Assembly (NCBI GenBank): GCA_031279915.1
Contig: JAITHO010000107.1
Coordinates: forward strand, 1-14,416
Direction of reading: 5' to 3'
From: Tannerellaceae bacterium
Lineage (GTDB): Bacteria > Bacteroidota > Bacteroidia > Bacteroidales > Tannerellaceae
Length of the DNA stretch: 14,416 nucleotides
Position numbers and translations under genes: made by a program. The notes beneath the pieces were generated by a model. That model saw nothing but the letters and a program-made list of their open reading frames with translations. It ran no database searches and was not told the DNA's origin. Positions 1-7,048 of the stretch are shown here, one piece after another (within the stretch, counting starts at the first letter, position 1; each line of letters begins with the position of its first letter).

Positions 1-734
1 TCTTTAATATAATCTTGCTTCAGCAGGGTATTGTCCTTGAAGAACTTTTGTATCGAGCTTTGTACGATGATGGCAATGAGCTTATCCGGTTTACCTTCAT
101 CTATGGCTTTGCTGCGGGCAATGTCCTGTTCCTTATCAATAGTTGTTTGAGGAACATCCTCCGGGCGGACGGCTATGGGATTCATAGCGGCCACCTGCAT
201 TGCCATTTCGCGGGCTGTTTGATAGTCGACCGGCTGATTGAAAGCTACGATGGTAGCCAGCTTGTTGCCCGGATGTATATATGATATTGTGGAAGCTCCG
301 TTGAGATATTCATAGAATCCAAGTTCCATCTTTTCGCCGGTTACGCCTATGCGATCGGTAATATGTTCGGCTACGCTTCTGCCGTCGCTCATGGGGGCAG
401 CTTTAAGTTCGTCTAATGAGGTTGGCTTGGTGATGCTTGCTGCTGTAAGGATGTCTTTGGTGAGGGCTACGAACTGCTCATTTTTTGCAACAAAGTCGGT
501 TTCGCATTTCAGAGCTACGATAGCGGCAAATCCGTCTTCTGCGGATGCAAGTACGCAACCTTCCGAAGCTTCGCGATCGGAGCGCTTGGCGGCTACGGCT
601 TGTCCTTTCTTACGTATCACTTCCATAGCTTTGTCGAAATCGCCACTTGATTCTTCCAGAGCATGCTTACAGTCCATCATTCCTGCTCCGCTCATCTTAC
701 GCAGATGAGATATATCTGCCATTGTTATTGCCAT
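1..734 (-). CDS. tsf: Elongation factor Ts, C-terminally truncated by the window edge
   Basis: EF-Ts is the cytosolic guanine-nucleotide exchange factor that recycles EF-Tu from the GDP to the GTP form. About 244 codons are visible and the C-terminus lies outside the window. The N-terminal UBA-like part carries the family signature LRKMSGAGMMDCKHAL near residues 11-26, followed by RKKGQAVAAKR and the core motif LKCETDFVAKN; the visible end reads LLKQDYIK, as in the C-terminal subdomain of the family. I start at the ATG at 734 (MAITMAD), because EF-Ts proteins usually begin with a few residues before the A-D-I/V-x-x-L-R segment; an in-frame ATG four codons later (722) is a less likely alternative. 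It is the last visible gene of the rplM-rpsI-rpsB-tsf operon, 52 bases after rpsB, with no separate promoter that I can see. The start has no Shine-Dalgarno sequence and an A-rich upstream, normal for Bacteroidota. Confidence 0.96.
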   Translation of the reverse strand, partial: MAITMADISHLRKMSGAGMMDCKHALEESSGDFDKAMEVIRKKGQAVAAKRSDREASEGCVLASAEDGFAAIVALKCETDFVAKNEQFVALTKDILTAASITKPTSLDELKAAPMSDGRSVAEHITDRIGVTGEKMELGFYEYLNGASTISYIHPGNKLATIVAFNQPVDYQTAREMAMQVAAMNPIAVRPEDVPQTTIDKEQDIARSKAIDEGKPDKLIAIIVQSSIQKFFKDNTLLKQDYIK

Positions 735-786
735 GTTCTTACTATATATTTTGATTGTTTTGTAATTGTATTTATTAGTTCAGCTC

Positions 787-1644
787 TTATTCCTCTTCCA
801 AATTTTTTGATACGCGGTGGATAACGGAGGCATTTAAAGCATCCTCATCTTCTTTCTTCGTGCGATCTCTGCGAGCGAAGGATTTGTTTCTGCGTTCTCG
901 TTTAACATTTGACATTACTGGAATCTCTTCGGAGGGTTCGGAGTCTATTTTTTCTACTTTACGCTCTTCTATCCCTTCCTTGATTGCTTCGCAAAGGGCT
1001 CCGAGGATGACTTCAACCGACTTGGTTGCGTCGTCGTTGGATGGGATAACGAAGCTGATGTTCGTAGGATCGGAGTTGGTGTCAACCATTGCAAAAACTG
1101 GTATGCCCAAGCGATTGGCTTCGCGCACTGCAATATGTTCCTTCATTACGTCGACAACGAAGAGGGCCGACGGAAGGCGTGTCATGTCAACTATTGAGCC
1201 GAGCATCTTCTCCAGCTTCGCACGCTGACGGGTGATTTGCAGCTTTTCTCTTTTCGACAGATTGTCGAATGTACCGTCTTTGGTCATCTTGTCGATGGTG
1301 TTCATTTTCTTCACAGCCTTGCGAATAGTTGGAAAGTTTGTCAACATACCGCCGGGCCATCGCTCAACCACGTAGGGCATGCCAACCGAGATGGCTTTAT
1401 CGGCAAGTATTTGACGGGCCTGTTTCTTGGTGGCTACAAAAAGGATCTTCTTGCCGTTCTTTACGAGGTTCTTCATCACTTCTGCGGCCTCGTCAATCTG
1501 GGCTACCGTCTTATATAAATCTATAATGTGAATACCGTTGCGCTCCATACCTATATACGGAGCCATTGCGGGGTTCCACTTCCTTCTTAGATGTCCGAAG
1601 TGAACGCCTGCTTCTAATAATTGTTCAAAACTAACTCTTGACAT
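787..1644 (-). CDS. rpsB: 30S ribosomal protein S2
   Basis: S2 (uS2) binds late to the 30S subunit between head and body and is needed for S1-dependent initiation where S1 exists. The 285-residue product opens with the diagnostic LLEAGVHFGHLRRKWNPAM segment (residues 9-27) and carries IHIIDLYKT, FVATKKQA, ERWPGGMLTNF and the P-S-A-L-F-V-V-D block near residue 160, all standard S2 landmarks. The S2 fold ends around residue 230; the remaining 55 or so residues are a charged, low-complexity tail, longer than the 241-residue E. coli protein but usual for Bacteroidota. The ATG at 1644 is preceded by an A-rich run, not by a Shine-Dalgarno sequence. It follows rpsI after a 130-base gap that can fold (see 1688-1740) and precedes tsf, the usual partner of rpsB. 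Confidence 0.98.
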   Translation of the reverse strand: MSRVSFEQLLEAGVHFGHLRRKWNPAMAPYIGMERNGIHIIDLYKTVAQIDEAAEVMKNLVKNGKKILFVATKKQARQILADKAISVGMPYVVERWPGGMLTNFPTIRKAVKKMNTIDKMTKDGTFDNLSKREKLQITRQRAKLEKMLGSIVDMTRLPSALFVVDVMKEHIAVREANRLGIPVFAMVDTNSDPTNISFVIPSNDDATKSVEVILGALCEAIKEGIEERKVEKIDSEPSEEIPVMSNVKRERRNKSFARRDRTKKEDEDALNASVIHRVSKNLEEE

Positions 1645-1687
1645 GTTTCTGTTTTTTTTCGTTTACATTCTGTTTGTTTGGATTGTC

Positions 1688-1740
1688 AATCGTCGGGTAG
1701 GCCTCCCGCATATCCTCATGTAAAAGGTATCCCGCCGATT
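1688..1740 (-). promoter_or_regulatory. Structured RNA in the rpsI-rpsB gap, candidate rpsB leader
   Basis: Within the 130-base gap between rpsI and rpsB, bases 1688-1697 and 1731-1740 are complementary over ten positions with a single central mismatch, giving a long GC-rich stem in the minus-strand transcript. It encloses a short hairpin of the form CCUU/GAGG. A competing local hairpin, CGGG with CCCG, uses part of the 3' arm, so two exclusive folds are possible. No U-run follows, so it does not look like a terminator. Position just before rpsB fits an autoregulatory S2 binding site or an RNA-processing site; that role is inference, and I do not recognise a named family. Confidence 0.45.
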
Positions 1741-1774
1741 TAGATACTAAACGTTGTTGATTGCCGTATCGCTA

Positions 1775-2161
1775 TTAACGCTTGCTGAATTGGAATCTCT
1801 TGCGCGCTTTCGGACGTCCGGGTTTTTTCCTTTCCACAACGCGCGGATCGCGTGTTACGAAGCCTTCGGCTCTGAGGGCTGGCTTATCTTCTGGATTGAT
1901 TTTGATAAGCGCTCGGGTTATTGCTAAGCGGGCTGCTTCTGATTGACCCTTGAATCCGCCTCCGTTCAGGTTGATCTGAATGTCGTATTGCTCGGCTACT
2001 TGCAACTTTTCAAGCGGCTGCTTCACAACAAAACGAAGAAGAGGCGAGGGAAAGTAAACATTTAAAGCGCGCTTGTTAATGCTTATATTACCTGTTCCTG
2101 TCTTTACATAAACGCGGGCGATGGCCGCCTTGCGTCTTCCTATTGCATTTATTACTTCCAT
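1775..2161 (-). CDS. rpsI: 30S ribosomal protein S9
   Basis: S9 (uS9) sits in the head of the 30S subunit; its C-terminal tail reaches the anticodon of P-site tRNA. The 128-residue protein has the full family pattern: AIGRRKAAIARVYVKTGTG near the start, INLNGGGFKGQSEAARLAI in the middle, and RDPRVVERKKPGRPKARK leading to the invariant C-terminal F-S-K-R. Length is normal. The ATG at 2161 lies 6 bases after the rplM stop, so the two are translated from one message, as in most bacteria. Nothing unusual is visible. Confidence 0.98.
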   Translation of the reverse strand: MEVINAIGRRKAAIARVYVKTGTGNISINKRALNVYFPSPLLRFVVKQPLEKLQVAEQYDIQINLNGGGFKGQSEAARLAITRALIKINPEDKPALRAEGFVTRDPRVVERKKPGRPKARKRFQFSKR

Positions 2162-2167
2162 TATATA

Positions 2168-2623
2168 TTATTTAAGTAAGTTGACGTCAACAAATTTGGG
2201 TTGCTGTCCTTGATGCTTGTGCTCGCTTCCGGCGTATACGTAGAGGTTGCCAAGTAGCTTGGCGCCTAGCTTGTTCTTGGGAAGCATTCCTTTTACTACT
2301 TTACGGAACAGACGGTCTTCGCCTTTGGATTGCAGATCGGCGGGCGTGTAGGTTTTCTGGCCGCCTGGGTATCCCGTGTATCTCTTGTATATGCGGCCGT
2401 CCCACTTATTGCCGGTCAGAACAACCTTGTCGGCATTAATAATAATAACGTTATCGCCGCAATCCACGTGGGGCGTGAAGTTGGGCTTATACTTTCCGCG
2501 CAAAAGTTTGGCCACTTTCGAGCCGATGCGTCCAAGCCTTTGCTCTGTTGCATCTACCACAACCCATTGCTTATTGACGGTTGCTTTGTTCGCAGAAATG
2601 GTTCTAAAACTTAAAGTATTCAC
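2168..2623 (-). CDS. rplM: 50S ribosomal protein L13, GTG start
   Basis: L13 (uL13) is an early-assembling 23S rRNA-binding protein of the large subunit. The 151 residues include WVVVDATEQRLGRIGSKVAK, LRGKYKPNFTPHVDCGDNVI, the Y-T-G-Y-P-G-G turn, VKGMLPKNKLGAKLLGNLYV and a C-terminal E-H-K-H-Q-G-Q-Q-P segment, so identity is certain. The start codon is GTG at 2623: no in-frame ATG occurs until deep in the protein, and the resulting N-terminus (MNTLSFRTISANKATV) closely matches the Bacteroides family start as I remember it. It is the first gene of the operon. Transcription starts about 120 bases upstream from the promoter at 2752-2781, leaving a long leader with structure, a strong Shine-Dalgarno sequence and a small reading frame, which suggests feedback control at this point. 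Confidence 0.97.
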   Translation of the reverse strand: MNTLSFRTISANKATVNKQWVVVDATEQRLGRIGSKVAKLLRGKYKPNFTPHVDCGDNVIIINADKVVLTGNKWDGRIYKRYTGYPGGQKTYTPADLQSKGEDRLFRKVVKGMLPKNKLGAKLLGNLYVYAGSEHKHQGQQPKFVDVNLLK

Positions 2624-2645
2624 TTTCTTAATACGAATTTATAGA

Positions 2646-2693
2646 TTAATAATTTTTTGATTGAGTTCTCAACGAGATTGTCGCAACGGACAT
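2646..2693 (-). CDS. Possible 15-residue leader peptide upstream of rplM
   Basis: An ATG at 2693, 11 bases after AGGAGGT, opens a frame reading MSVATISLRTQSKNY and stopping with TAA at 2646, 22 bases before the rplM start. No known peptide family is recognised and the composition is unremarkable. The case for translation rests only on the strong Shine-Dalgarno sequence, which is rare in this phylum; the spacing is a little long. It may be chance, with the Shine-Dalgarno sequence acting as a binding site rather than an initiation signal. Confidence 0.25.
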   Translation of the reverse strand: MSVATISLRTQSKNY

Positions 2694-2745
2694 TTGTTTT
2701 AACTACCTCCTAAGAACTATTGATTTAATACTTTGGATAATAAAC
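2646..2745 (-). promoter_or_regulatory. Long rplM operon leader with a strong Shine-Dalgarno sequence and a stem
   Basis: From the predicted transcription start near 2745 the minus-strand transcript runs about 120 bases before the rplM GTG. It contains AGGAGGT at 2705-2711, a seven-base perfect complement to the 16S anti-Shine-Dalgarno, directly 3' of one arm of an eight-pair stem (2711-2718 with 2664-2671, one G-U pair). The loop holds the Shine-Dalgarno sequence and the start of a 15-codon frame. The 3' arm can alternatively pair locally (TTGA with TCAA, 2661-2672). Such a layout is typical of ribosomal-protein autoregulatory leaders, but the function is inferred and I do not match it to a named RNA family. 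Confidence 0.5.
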
Positions 2746-2751
2746 GGCCTG

Positions 2752-2781
2752 CAAAAATATCTATTTTTTTCGATTTGCAAA
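2752..2781 (-). promoter_or_regulatory. Bacteroidota-type promoter of the rplM operon
   Basis: On the minus strand TTTG (2778-2781) is followed after 18 bases by TATTTTTG (2752-2759), an exact match to the TAnnTTTG -7 element used by the primary sigma factor of Bacteroidota. Spacing is about one base short of the usual 19-21. Start of transcription is expected near 2745. It is the only good promoter upstream of the ribosomal-protein genes. Confidence 0.72.
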
Positions 2782-2893
2782 ACTTTCTGCTCTAACTTCC
2801 AGGCAAACCTTATGTTTACTGCACGGGCTTTTAAATAATGACTGGTTTTGTTGCTGCGGAATGGGCCTTCGGATGCTCATAAAAAACGCAATA

Positions 2894-3047
2894 GCTTGCG
2901 AGATTTGGATTCTCGAAAAACGTGTACCGTGCAAGCTTGCGAGATTTAAATTCTCGAAAAACGTGTTCCGTGCAAGCTTGCGAGATTTAAATTCTCGAAA
3001 AACGTGTGCCGTGCAGGCTTGCGAGATTTGGATTTTTCAAAACGCAA
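2894..3047. repeat. Array 1: four tandem 41-bp units between rplM and phoH
   Basis: GCTTGCGAGATTT recurs at 2894, 2935, 2976 and 3017, an exact 41-bp period. Each of the first three units has inverted arms CGAGA and TCTCG around a seven-base centre; the arms are kept while the centre changes (TTTGGAT or TTTAAAT). Unit junctions at 2931-2940 and 2972-2981 form a perfect ten-base palindrome, GCAAGCTTGC. The fourth unit decays after about 20 bases. Both ends share AAAACGCAA (2883-2891 and 3039-3047), as if a shortened unit flanked the array. The array lies between the divergent rplM and phoH promoters, so probably outside both transcripts. Since 41 is not a multiple of three, the frames across it cannot encode repeated peptides, and I see no gene from 2782 to 3225. 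The rest of that region holds nothing recognisable apart from the phoH promoter. Confidence 0.93.
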
Positions 3048-3194
3048 ATGGAGCTGGCTTAGCTTGTTTCGGAAAAAGGGGAGAGTTCTGTTGGGCATAC
3101 TTCTTTTTATATTCAGTCATGCGCGGACGAGGATAAGCTGTGCCAGGCCTGCAGAGTTCAATCGCCTACAATTCTTAGTTCTCAGATGCTTTTG

Positions 3195-3202
3195 TATTTT
3201 TG
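3195..3202 (+). promoter_or_regulatory. Probable -7 element of the phoH operon promoter
   Basis: TATTTTTG matches the Bacteroidota -7 consensus TAnnTTTG exactly and lies 23 bases before the phoH ATG, giving a predicted 5' untranslated region under 20 bases. No convincing TTTG is present at the -33 position, so the call is moderate. It would serve phoH-purC-menG-aroE. Confidence 0.5.
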
Positions 3203-3225
3203 TGTTCATTAAGAGATTAACAAGA

Positions 3226-4179
3226 ATGATAGAGCGCATATATATACTTGAAAATGTAGACCCTGTGGTCTTCTATGGAGTTAACAATGTTAACCTGCAA
3301 CTTCTGAGAACCCTTTTCCCTAAATTACGTATAGTTGCAAGAGGCAGCGTTGTCAAGGTCATAGGCGATGCTGAAGAATCGGAATCTTTCCTGAATAAGG
3401 TAAGGGAGATTGAGAAGTATTGCGAGGAATACTTTGCGATGAGCGAAGACATAATAATCGACATAGTGAAAGGCAAAGCTCCGCCGACGGTTCGGCAGGA
3501 GAATCTGATTATCTACGGAATGAACGGCAAGCCGATTATTGCGCGTACTGCCAACCAGCAGCTTTTTGTTCGCTTATTTGAGGAGAACGATCTCACCTTC
3601 GTTACGGGCCCGGCAGGATCGGGGAAAACTTATACGGCCATTGCTCTTGCTGTGAGAGCTCTCAAGAGCCGTGCCGTTCGCAAGATAATCCTTAGCCGTC
3701 CGGCAGTGGAGGCGGGTGAGAAGCTCGGATTCCTTCCCGGAGATATGAAAGACAAGATCGACCCTTATCTCCAGCCTCTGTATGATGCGCTGGAGGATAT
3801 GATTCCCCTCGTGAAGCTCAAGGAATATGTTGAAAGCAAAGTTATCAGCATCGCTCCGCTGGCTTTCATGCGCGGACGAACGCTGAGCGACGCCATTGTT
3901 GTGCTCGACGAGGCTCAGAATACGACCATTCCGCAAATCAAAATGTTCCTCACCCGATTAGGCATGAATGCCAAAATGATTGTGACGGGCGACGTTACTC
4001 AGGTTGATTTGTCGCCTTCGCAAACGTCGGGCCTCGTTCATGCCATGAGGCTGCTCGGAAAGATCCCCGGCATAGCATGCATTGAGTTTGGGCGTGAGGA
4101 CATCGTTCGGCATAAACTAGTGCAGCGCATTGTGGAGGCTTACGAGAAGGAAGCTAACAACAAAAAAGTCGGCAAATAA
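3226..4179 (+). CDS. PhoH-family ATPase (PhoH-like, YbeZ type)
   Basis: A P-loop ATPase of the PhoH/YbeZ family, often found beside the endoribonuclease YbeY and thought to act on RNA; its exact substrate is unsettled. The 317-residue product has a short N-terminal RNA-binding-like region, then the PhoH domain with Walker A GPAGSGKT at residues 128-135 and Walker [11 protein letters not shown] at 223-232, plus [17 protein letters not shown] and the sensor-like [13 protein letters not shown] chose the ATG at 3226 because [20 protein letters not shown] matches the start of Bacteroidales homologues; the open frame extends 74 codons further upstream only because it runs back through the repeat array. 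It is the first gene of a plus-strand run and purC follows after 23 bases. No ybeY is visible here. Confidence 0.93.
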   Translation: MIERIYILENVDPVVFYGVNNVNLQLLRTLFPKLRIVARGSVVKVIGDAEESESFLNKVREIEKYCEEYFAMSEDIIIDIVKGKAPPTVRQENLIIYGMNGKPIIARTANQQLFVRLFEENDLTFVTGPAGSGKTYTAIALAVRALKSRAVRKIILSRPAVEAGEKLGFLPGDMKDKIDPYLQPLYDALEDMIPLVKLKEYVESKVISIAPLAFMRGRTLSDAIVVLDEAQNTTIPQIKMFLTRLGMNAKMIVTGDVTQVDLSPSQTSGLVHAMRLLGKIPGIACIEFGREDIVRHKLVQRIVEAYEKEANNKKVGK

Positions 4180-4202
4180 TCTTATACATTAATATATACA
4201 CC

Positions 4203-5153
4203 ATGAACACAGCTTTAACAGGAACAAATTTCAGCTTCCCCGAACAGCAAAGCCTATATCGCGGCAAAGTGCGCGACGTTTATAACATCAACAACGACCT
4301 CCTCATAATGGTAGTAACCGACCGAATCTCGGCCTTCGACGTGGTGCTGCCCGAAGGTATCCCAGGCAAGGGAGAGATGCTCAATCGCATTGCATCGCTA
4401 TTCCTCGACGCAACAGCCGATATCTGCCCTAATTGGAAGCTGGCTACTCCCGATCCGATGGTTATGGTAGGGCTGCGATGTGAAGGCTTTCCGGTGGAGA
4501 TGATCGTCAGAGGCTATCTCTGCGGAAGCGCATGGAGGGCTTATAAGAATGGAGAAAGAAGCATTTGCGGAGTACAAATTCCCGACAACATGCGCGAAAA
4601 CCAGCGCTTCCCCATTCCCATCATCACCCCAACGACCAAGGCTCAGCAGGGCATGCACGACGAGAACATATCGAGAGAGGAGATCATCGGCAAAGGATTA
4701 GTTGCCGAAGCCGATTACGACATCCTCGAAAAATACTCAATGGAACTGTTTATCCGCGGCAGCGAGATGGCTGCACGCAGAGGGCTCATACTCGTCGATA
4801 CCAAATACGAGTTCGGACGGCGCGATGGAGTCATCTATCTCATCGACGAAATACATACCCCCGACTCCTCAAGATATTTTTACGCCGAAGGATATGAAGA
4901 TCGCTTCCTCAACGGACTGCCGCAAAGGCAGCTCTCCAAGGAATTTGTTCGCGAATGGCTGATGGCAAACGGATTTCAGGGGCAGGCCGGACAAGCCGTT
5001 CCGGAAATGACCCCCAGCCTTGTAAACAGCATCAGCGAACGATACATCGAGCTCTTCGAACTCATCACCGGCCAAGCTTTTGAGCGCAATAAAGACGAGG
5101 ATCTATCGGCACGCATAGAACGCAAGCTCACCGAATGGCTGAAGCTGAGATAA
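4203..5153 (+). CDS. purC: Phosphoribosylaminoimidazole-succinocarboxamide synthase (SAICAR synthetase)
   Basis: Catalyses the ATP-dependent ligation of aspartate to CAIR, giving SAICAR, in de novo purine synthesis. The 316-residue protein has the nucleotide-binding start YRGKVRDVY (residues 19-27), [19 protein letters not shown] from residue 39, the substrate-binding [33 protein letters not shown] and LVDTKYEFG followed by [12 protein letters not shown]. Length fits the long single-domain bacterial type of about 310 residues rather than the shorter E. coli type of 237. It lies between phoH (23-base gap) and menG (19-base overlap), so translation of purC and menG is probably coupled. Confidence 0.97.
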   Translation: MNTALTGTNFSFPEQQSLYRGKVRDVYNINNDLLIMVVTDRISAFDVVLPEGIPGKGEMLNRIASLFLDATADICPNWKLATPDPMVMVGLRCEGFPVEMIVRGYLCGSAWRAYKNGERSICGVQIPDNMRENQRFPIPIITPTTKAQQGMHDENISREEIIGKGLVAEADYDILEKYSMELFIRGSEMAARRGLILVDTKYEFGRRDGVIYLIDEIHTPDSSRYFYAEGYEDRFLNGLPQRQLSKEFVREWLMANGFQGQAGQAVPEMTPSLVNSISERYIELFELITGQAFERNKDEDLSARIERKLTEWLKLR

Positions 5154-5899
5154 AGAAGCCAGCCTCGCCCGAAAGTGTTCTGCCTTACGATAGCCCCGAA
5201 CGCAAAAGCCTCCAGGCGCTCCGCATGTTCAACGACATCGCCGGAACATACGACAGGCTTAACCACGTCCTCTCCTTTGGATTCGACAAAGGTTGGAGGA
5301 GAAAAGCTGTTGAGGCAATCGATAACTCTCCCGCGCTCATCCTCGATCTTGCTGCCGGAACCGGCGATCTTGCGCTCTTAATGGCCCGCCGCTTGCAGCC
5401 CTGTCAGATCGTGGCTGGAGATATATCCGAAAAGATGATGGAGATAGGCAAGATGAAGGCGGAGCGGGCTGGACTTTCAAACTTGATCTCATTCGAATAC
5501 CAGGACTGCCTCTGCCTATCCTTTGAGAACGATACCTTCGAGGCCGTAGCCATAGCCTTCGGATTGCGAAACCTTGAAGACATACGCAAAGGCGTAGCCG
5601 AGATGCATCGCGTACTGAAACCCGGCGGACGGCTATTGGTTCTCGAACTATCAAGTCCGCAAAGCTTCCCCATGAAGCAACTATATTACGTGTACTCAAG
5701 AACAATCATACCGCTGGCAGGGCTATTACTCTCGGGCCGGCGACGGGCATACAGCTATCTCCCCGCCTCAATACGCGCTGTGCCCCAAGGCCGAGAGATG
5801 CAACAATTGCTTGCCGATGCAGGCTTCGACAAAGTGAGCTCCCAAACATTCACCGGCGGAATATGCTCGCTCTATACAGGAACAAAAACAAATAGCTGA
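5135..5899 (+). CDS. menG: Demethylmenaquinone methyltransferase (UbiE/MenG family)
   Basis: A class I SAM-dependent methyltransferase performing the C-methylation that turns demethylmenaquinone into menaquinone, the respiratory quinone of Bacteroidota; ubiquinone is not expected here, so MenG is the better name than UbiE. Visible motifs in 254 residues: [19 protein letters not shown] (31-49), the SAM-binding [11 protein letters not shown] (70-80), the family signature FGLRNLEDI (142-150), HRVLKPGG (158-165) and [14 protein letters not shown] in the C-terminal part. The ATG at 5135 overlaps the end of purC by 19 bases; the next in-frame ATG (5225) would begin inside the conserved [10 protein letters not shown] block, so it is unlikely. 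aroE follows after 24 bases. Confidence 0.94.
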   Translation: MAEAEIKKPASPESVLPYDSPERKSLQALRMFNDIAGTYDRLNHVLSFGFDKGWRRKAVEAIDNSPALILDLAAGTGDLALLMARRLQPCQIVAGDISEKMMEIGKMKAERAGLSNLISFEYQDCLCLSFENDTFEAVAIAFGLRNLEDIRKGVAEMHRVLKPGGRLLVLELSSPQSFPMKQLYYVYSRTIIPLAGLLLSGRRRAYSYLPASIRAVPQGREMQQLLADAGFDKVSSQTFTGGICSLYTGTKTNS

Positions 5900-5923
5900 C
5901 ATAGCTTTAATCTCTTATTATAT

Positions 5924-6667
5924 ATGAAAAAGTACGGTTTAATAGGTTTCCCCTTAGGGCACTCCTTTTCGAAAGATTACTTCAGCCGCAAATTCGTGGT
6001 CGAAAAGATAGATGCCGAATACCTGAACTTCGCAATAAAGGAGGTGAACGATCTGGAGCGTATCCTCAAAGAAAATCCCGAACTCAACGGGCTCAACGTG
6101 ACTATCCCCCACAAGATCGCGGTGATGGATCTATTGGACGAGATAGACGATGATGCAAGAATTATAGGCGCCGTCAACGTTCTTGTCTTCCGCAAAGATC
6201 CCTCCGGACGCGCCATCCTCAAGGGATATAACTCCGACGTCGCCGGCTTTGAACTATCCCTCAAGCCTCTCCTCAAGCCTTCACACCGAAAAGCGCTTAT
6301 ACTCGGAACCGGAGGCGCCTCAAAGGCTGTGCTCCACGGACTGAAACGGCTCGGCTTGGAATGCCTCTTCGTTTCGCGCACCGAGCAGCATTCCTGCATC
6401 ACATACAGCCAAATCACTCCCCAAATAATGGAAGAATATACCCTTATAGTCAACACAACCCCGCTCGGCATGTATCCCAACTGTAATAACTGCCCCGACA
6501 TTCCCTACCACCTCCTCAGCCCCCGCCACCTTCTCTACGACCTAATCTACAATCCCGAAGAAACCCGGTTCCTGAGCAAAGGCCAGGCTCAAGGCGCAAG
6601 CATCAAGAACGGTCTTGAAATGCTCCTCATCCAGGCCAACATCGCCTGGACGCTTTGGAACAGATAA
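5924..6667 (+). CDS. aroE: Shikimate dehydrogenase (NADP+)
   Basis: Reduces 3-dehydroshikimate to shikimate with NADPH in aromatic amino acid and chorismate synthesis. Residues 1-20 carry the shikimate-binding GFPLGHSFSK; NVTIPHK (58-64) includes the catalytic lysine 64, and YNSDVAGF contains the paired aspartate 105. The NADP-binding glycine loop GTGGASKAV is at 128-136, NTTPLGMYP at 177-185, and a C-terminal NGLEMLLIQA closes the fold. At 247 residues it is shorter than E. coli AroE (272), as in other Bacteroidota. It ends the phoH operon. No clear terminator follows; array 2 begins 75 bases downstream. The chorismate pathway also appears in the window as aroQ, in a different operon. Confidence 0.96.
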   Translation: MKKYGLIGFPLGHSFSKDYFSRKFVVEKIDAEYLNFAIKEVNDLERILKENPELNGLNVTIPHKIAVMDLLDEIDDDARIIGAVNVLVFRKDPSGRAILKGYNSDVAGFELSLKPLLKPSHRKALILGTGGASKAVLHGLKRLGLECLFVSRTEQHSCITYSQITPQIMEEYTLIVNTTPLGMYPNCNNCPDIPYHLLSPRHLLYDLIYNPEETRFLSKGQAQGASIKNGLEMLLIQANIAWTLWNR

Positions 6668-6741
6668 AAAACAGGGGCGCGTGAGCTTTTCACAGTTCTC
6701 TGCTTTTAGTAGCAAATGCAAAAAGCTTTTAACAGATAAGC

Positions 6742-6963
6742 CCAAATAAATATTTGGTGACAGGGAAACCATTTGGGTCCCGCCAAATAAATATTTGGAG
6801 ACAGGCAAACCATTTGGGTCTCGCCAAATAAATATTTGGTGACAGGGAAACCATTTGGGTCTCGCCAAATAAATATTTGGAGACAGACAAACCATTTGGG
6901 TCTCGCCAAACAAATATTTGGTGACAGGCAAACCATTTGGGTCTCGCCAAATGAAAAAAATGG
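6742..6963. repeat. Array 2: five tandem 41-bp units between aroE and the nucleotidyltransferase
   Basis: CCAAATAAATATTTGG starts at 6742, 6783, 6824, 6865 and 6906 (there CCAAAC), an exact 41-bp period, with a decayed sixth copy at 6947. Each unit has two overlapping dyads: CCAAAT with ATTTGG across four bases, and the preceding ATTTGG with CCAAAT across gtctcg, so two exclusive hairpins could form in RNA. The bases after the palindrome alternate (TGACAGG, AGACAGG, TGACAGG, AGACAG, TGACAGG), hinting at growth by an 82-bp double unit. Within each strand the unit is open in more than one frame, which yields three overlapping spurious frames on the minus strand (6542-7052). The gap 6668-7048 between convergent genes holds only this array, a palindromic AAAAGCTTTT at 6721-6730 and a small GC hairpin at 6980-6992. 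Confidence 0.95.
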
Positions 6964-6979
6964 TCAGAGGGGAATGATC

Positions 6980-6992
6980 CGAGCCGGGCTCG
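6980..6992. other. Small GC-rich hairpin beyond array 2
   Basis: CGAGC and GCTCG flank a three-base centre, giving a tight five-pair hairpin between array 2 and the end of the nucleotidyltransferase gene. No T-run follows on either strand, so it is not a canonical terminator, though it could stabilise a 3' end. Bases 6993-7048 show nothing else. Confidence 0.3.
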
Positions 6993-7048
6993 TGCAGATT
7001 TGCAATCGGGCTGGATTTGTAGATGTAGATGCGGACTGTGCCGGTCGA

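Noticed and set aside
349..708. A 119-codon plus-strand frame opposite tsf
   Set aside because: Antisense shadow of a certain EF-Ts gene. Similar shadows opposite pyk (10075-11052), the O-methyltransferase (8961-9581) and radC (12974-13519) were dropped for the same reason.
1720..1729. A separate rpsB promoter in the rpsI-rpsB gap
   Set aside because: The best -7 candidate ends in TTTT rather than TTTG and has no -33 element.
2861..3136. A 91-codon frame over array 1
   Set aside because: Same reason: it is the 41-base repeat read through different frames, with no family similarity.
3004..3225. A 74-codon N-terminal extension of the PhoH protein
   Set aside because: It runs back into array 1 and through the predicted promoter; homologues start at the methionine at 3226.
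6980..6992. GC hairpin as a rho-independent terminator
   Set aside because: No T-run follows on either strand.
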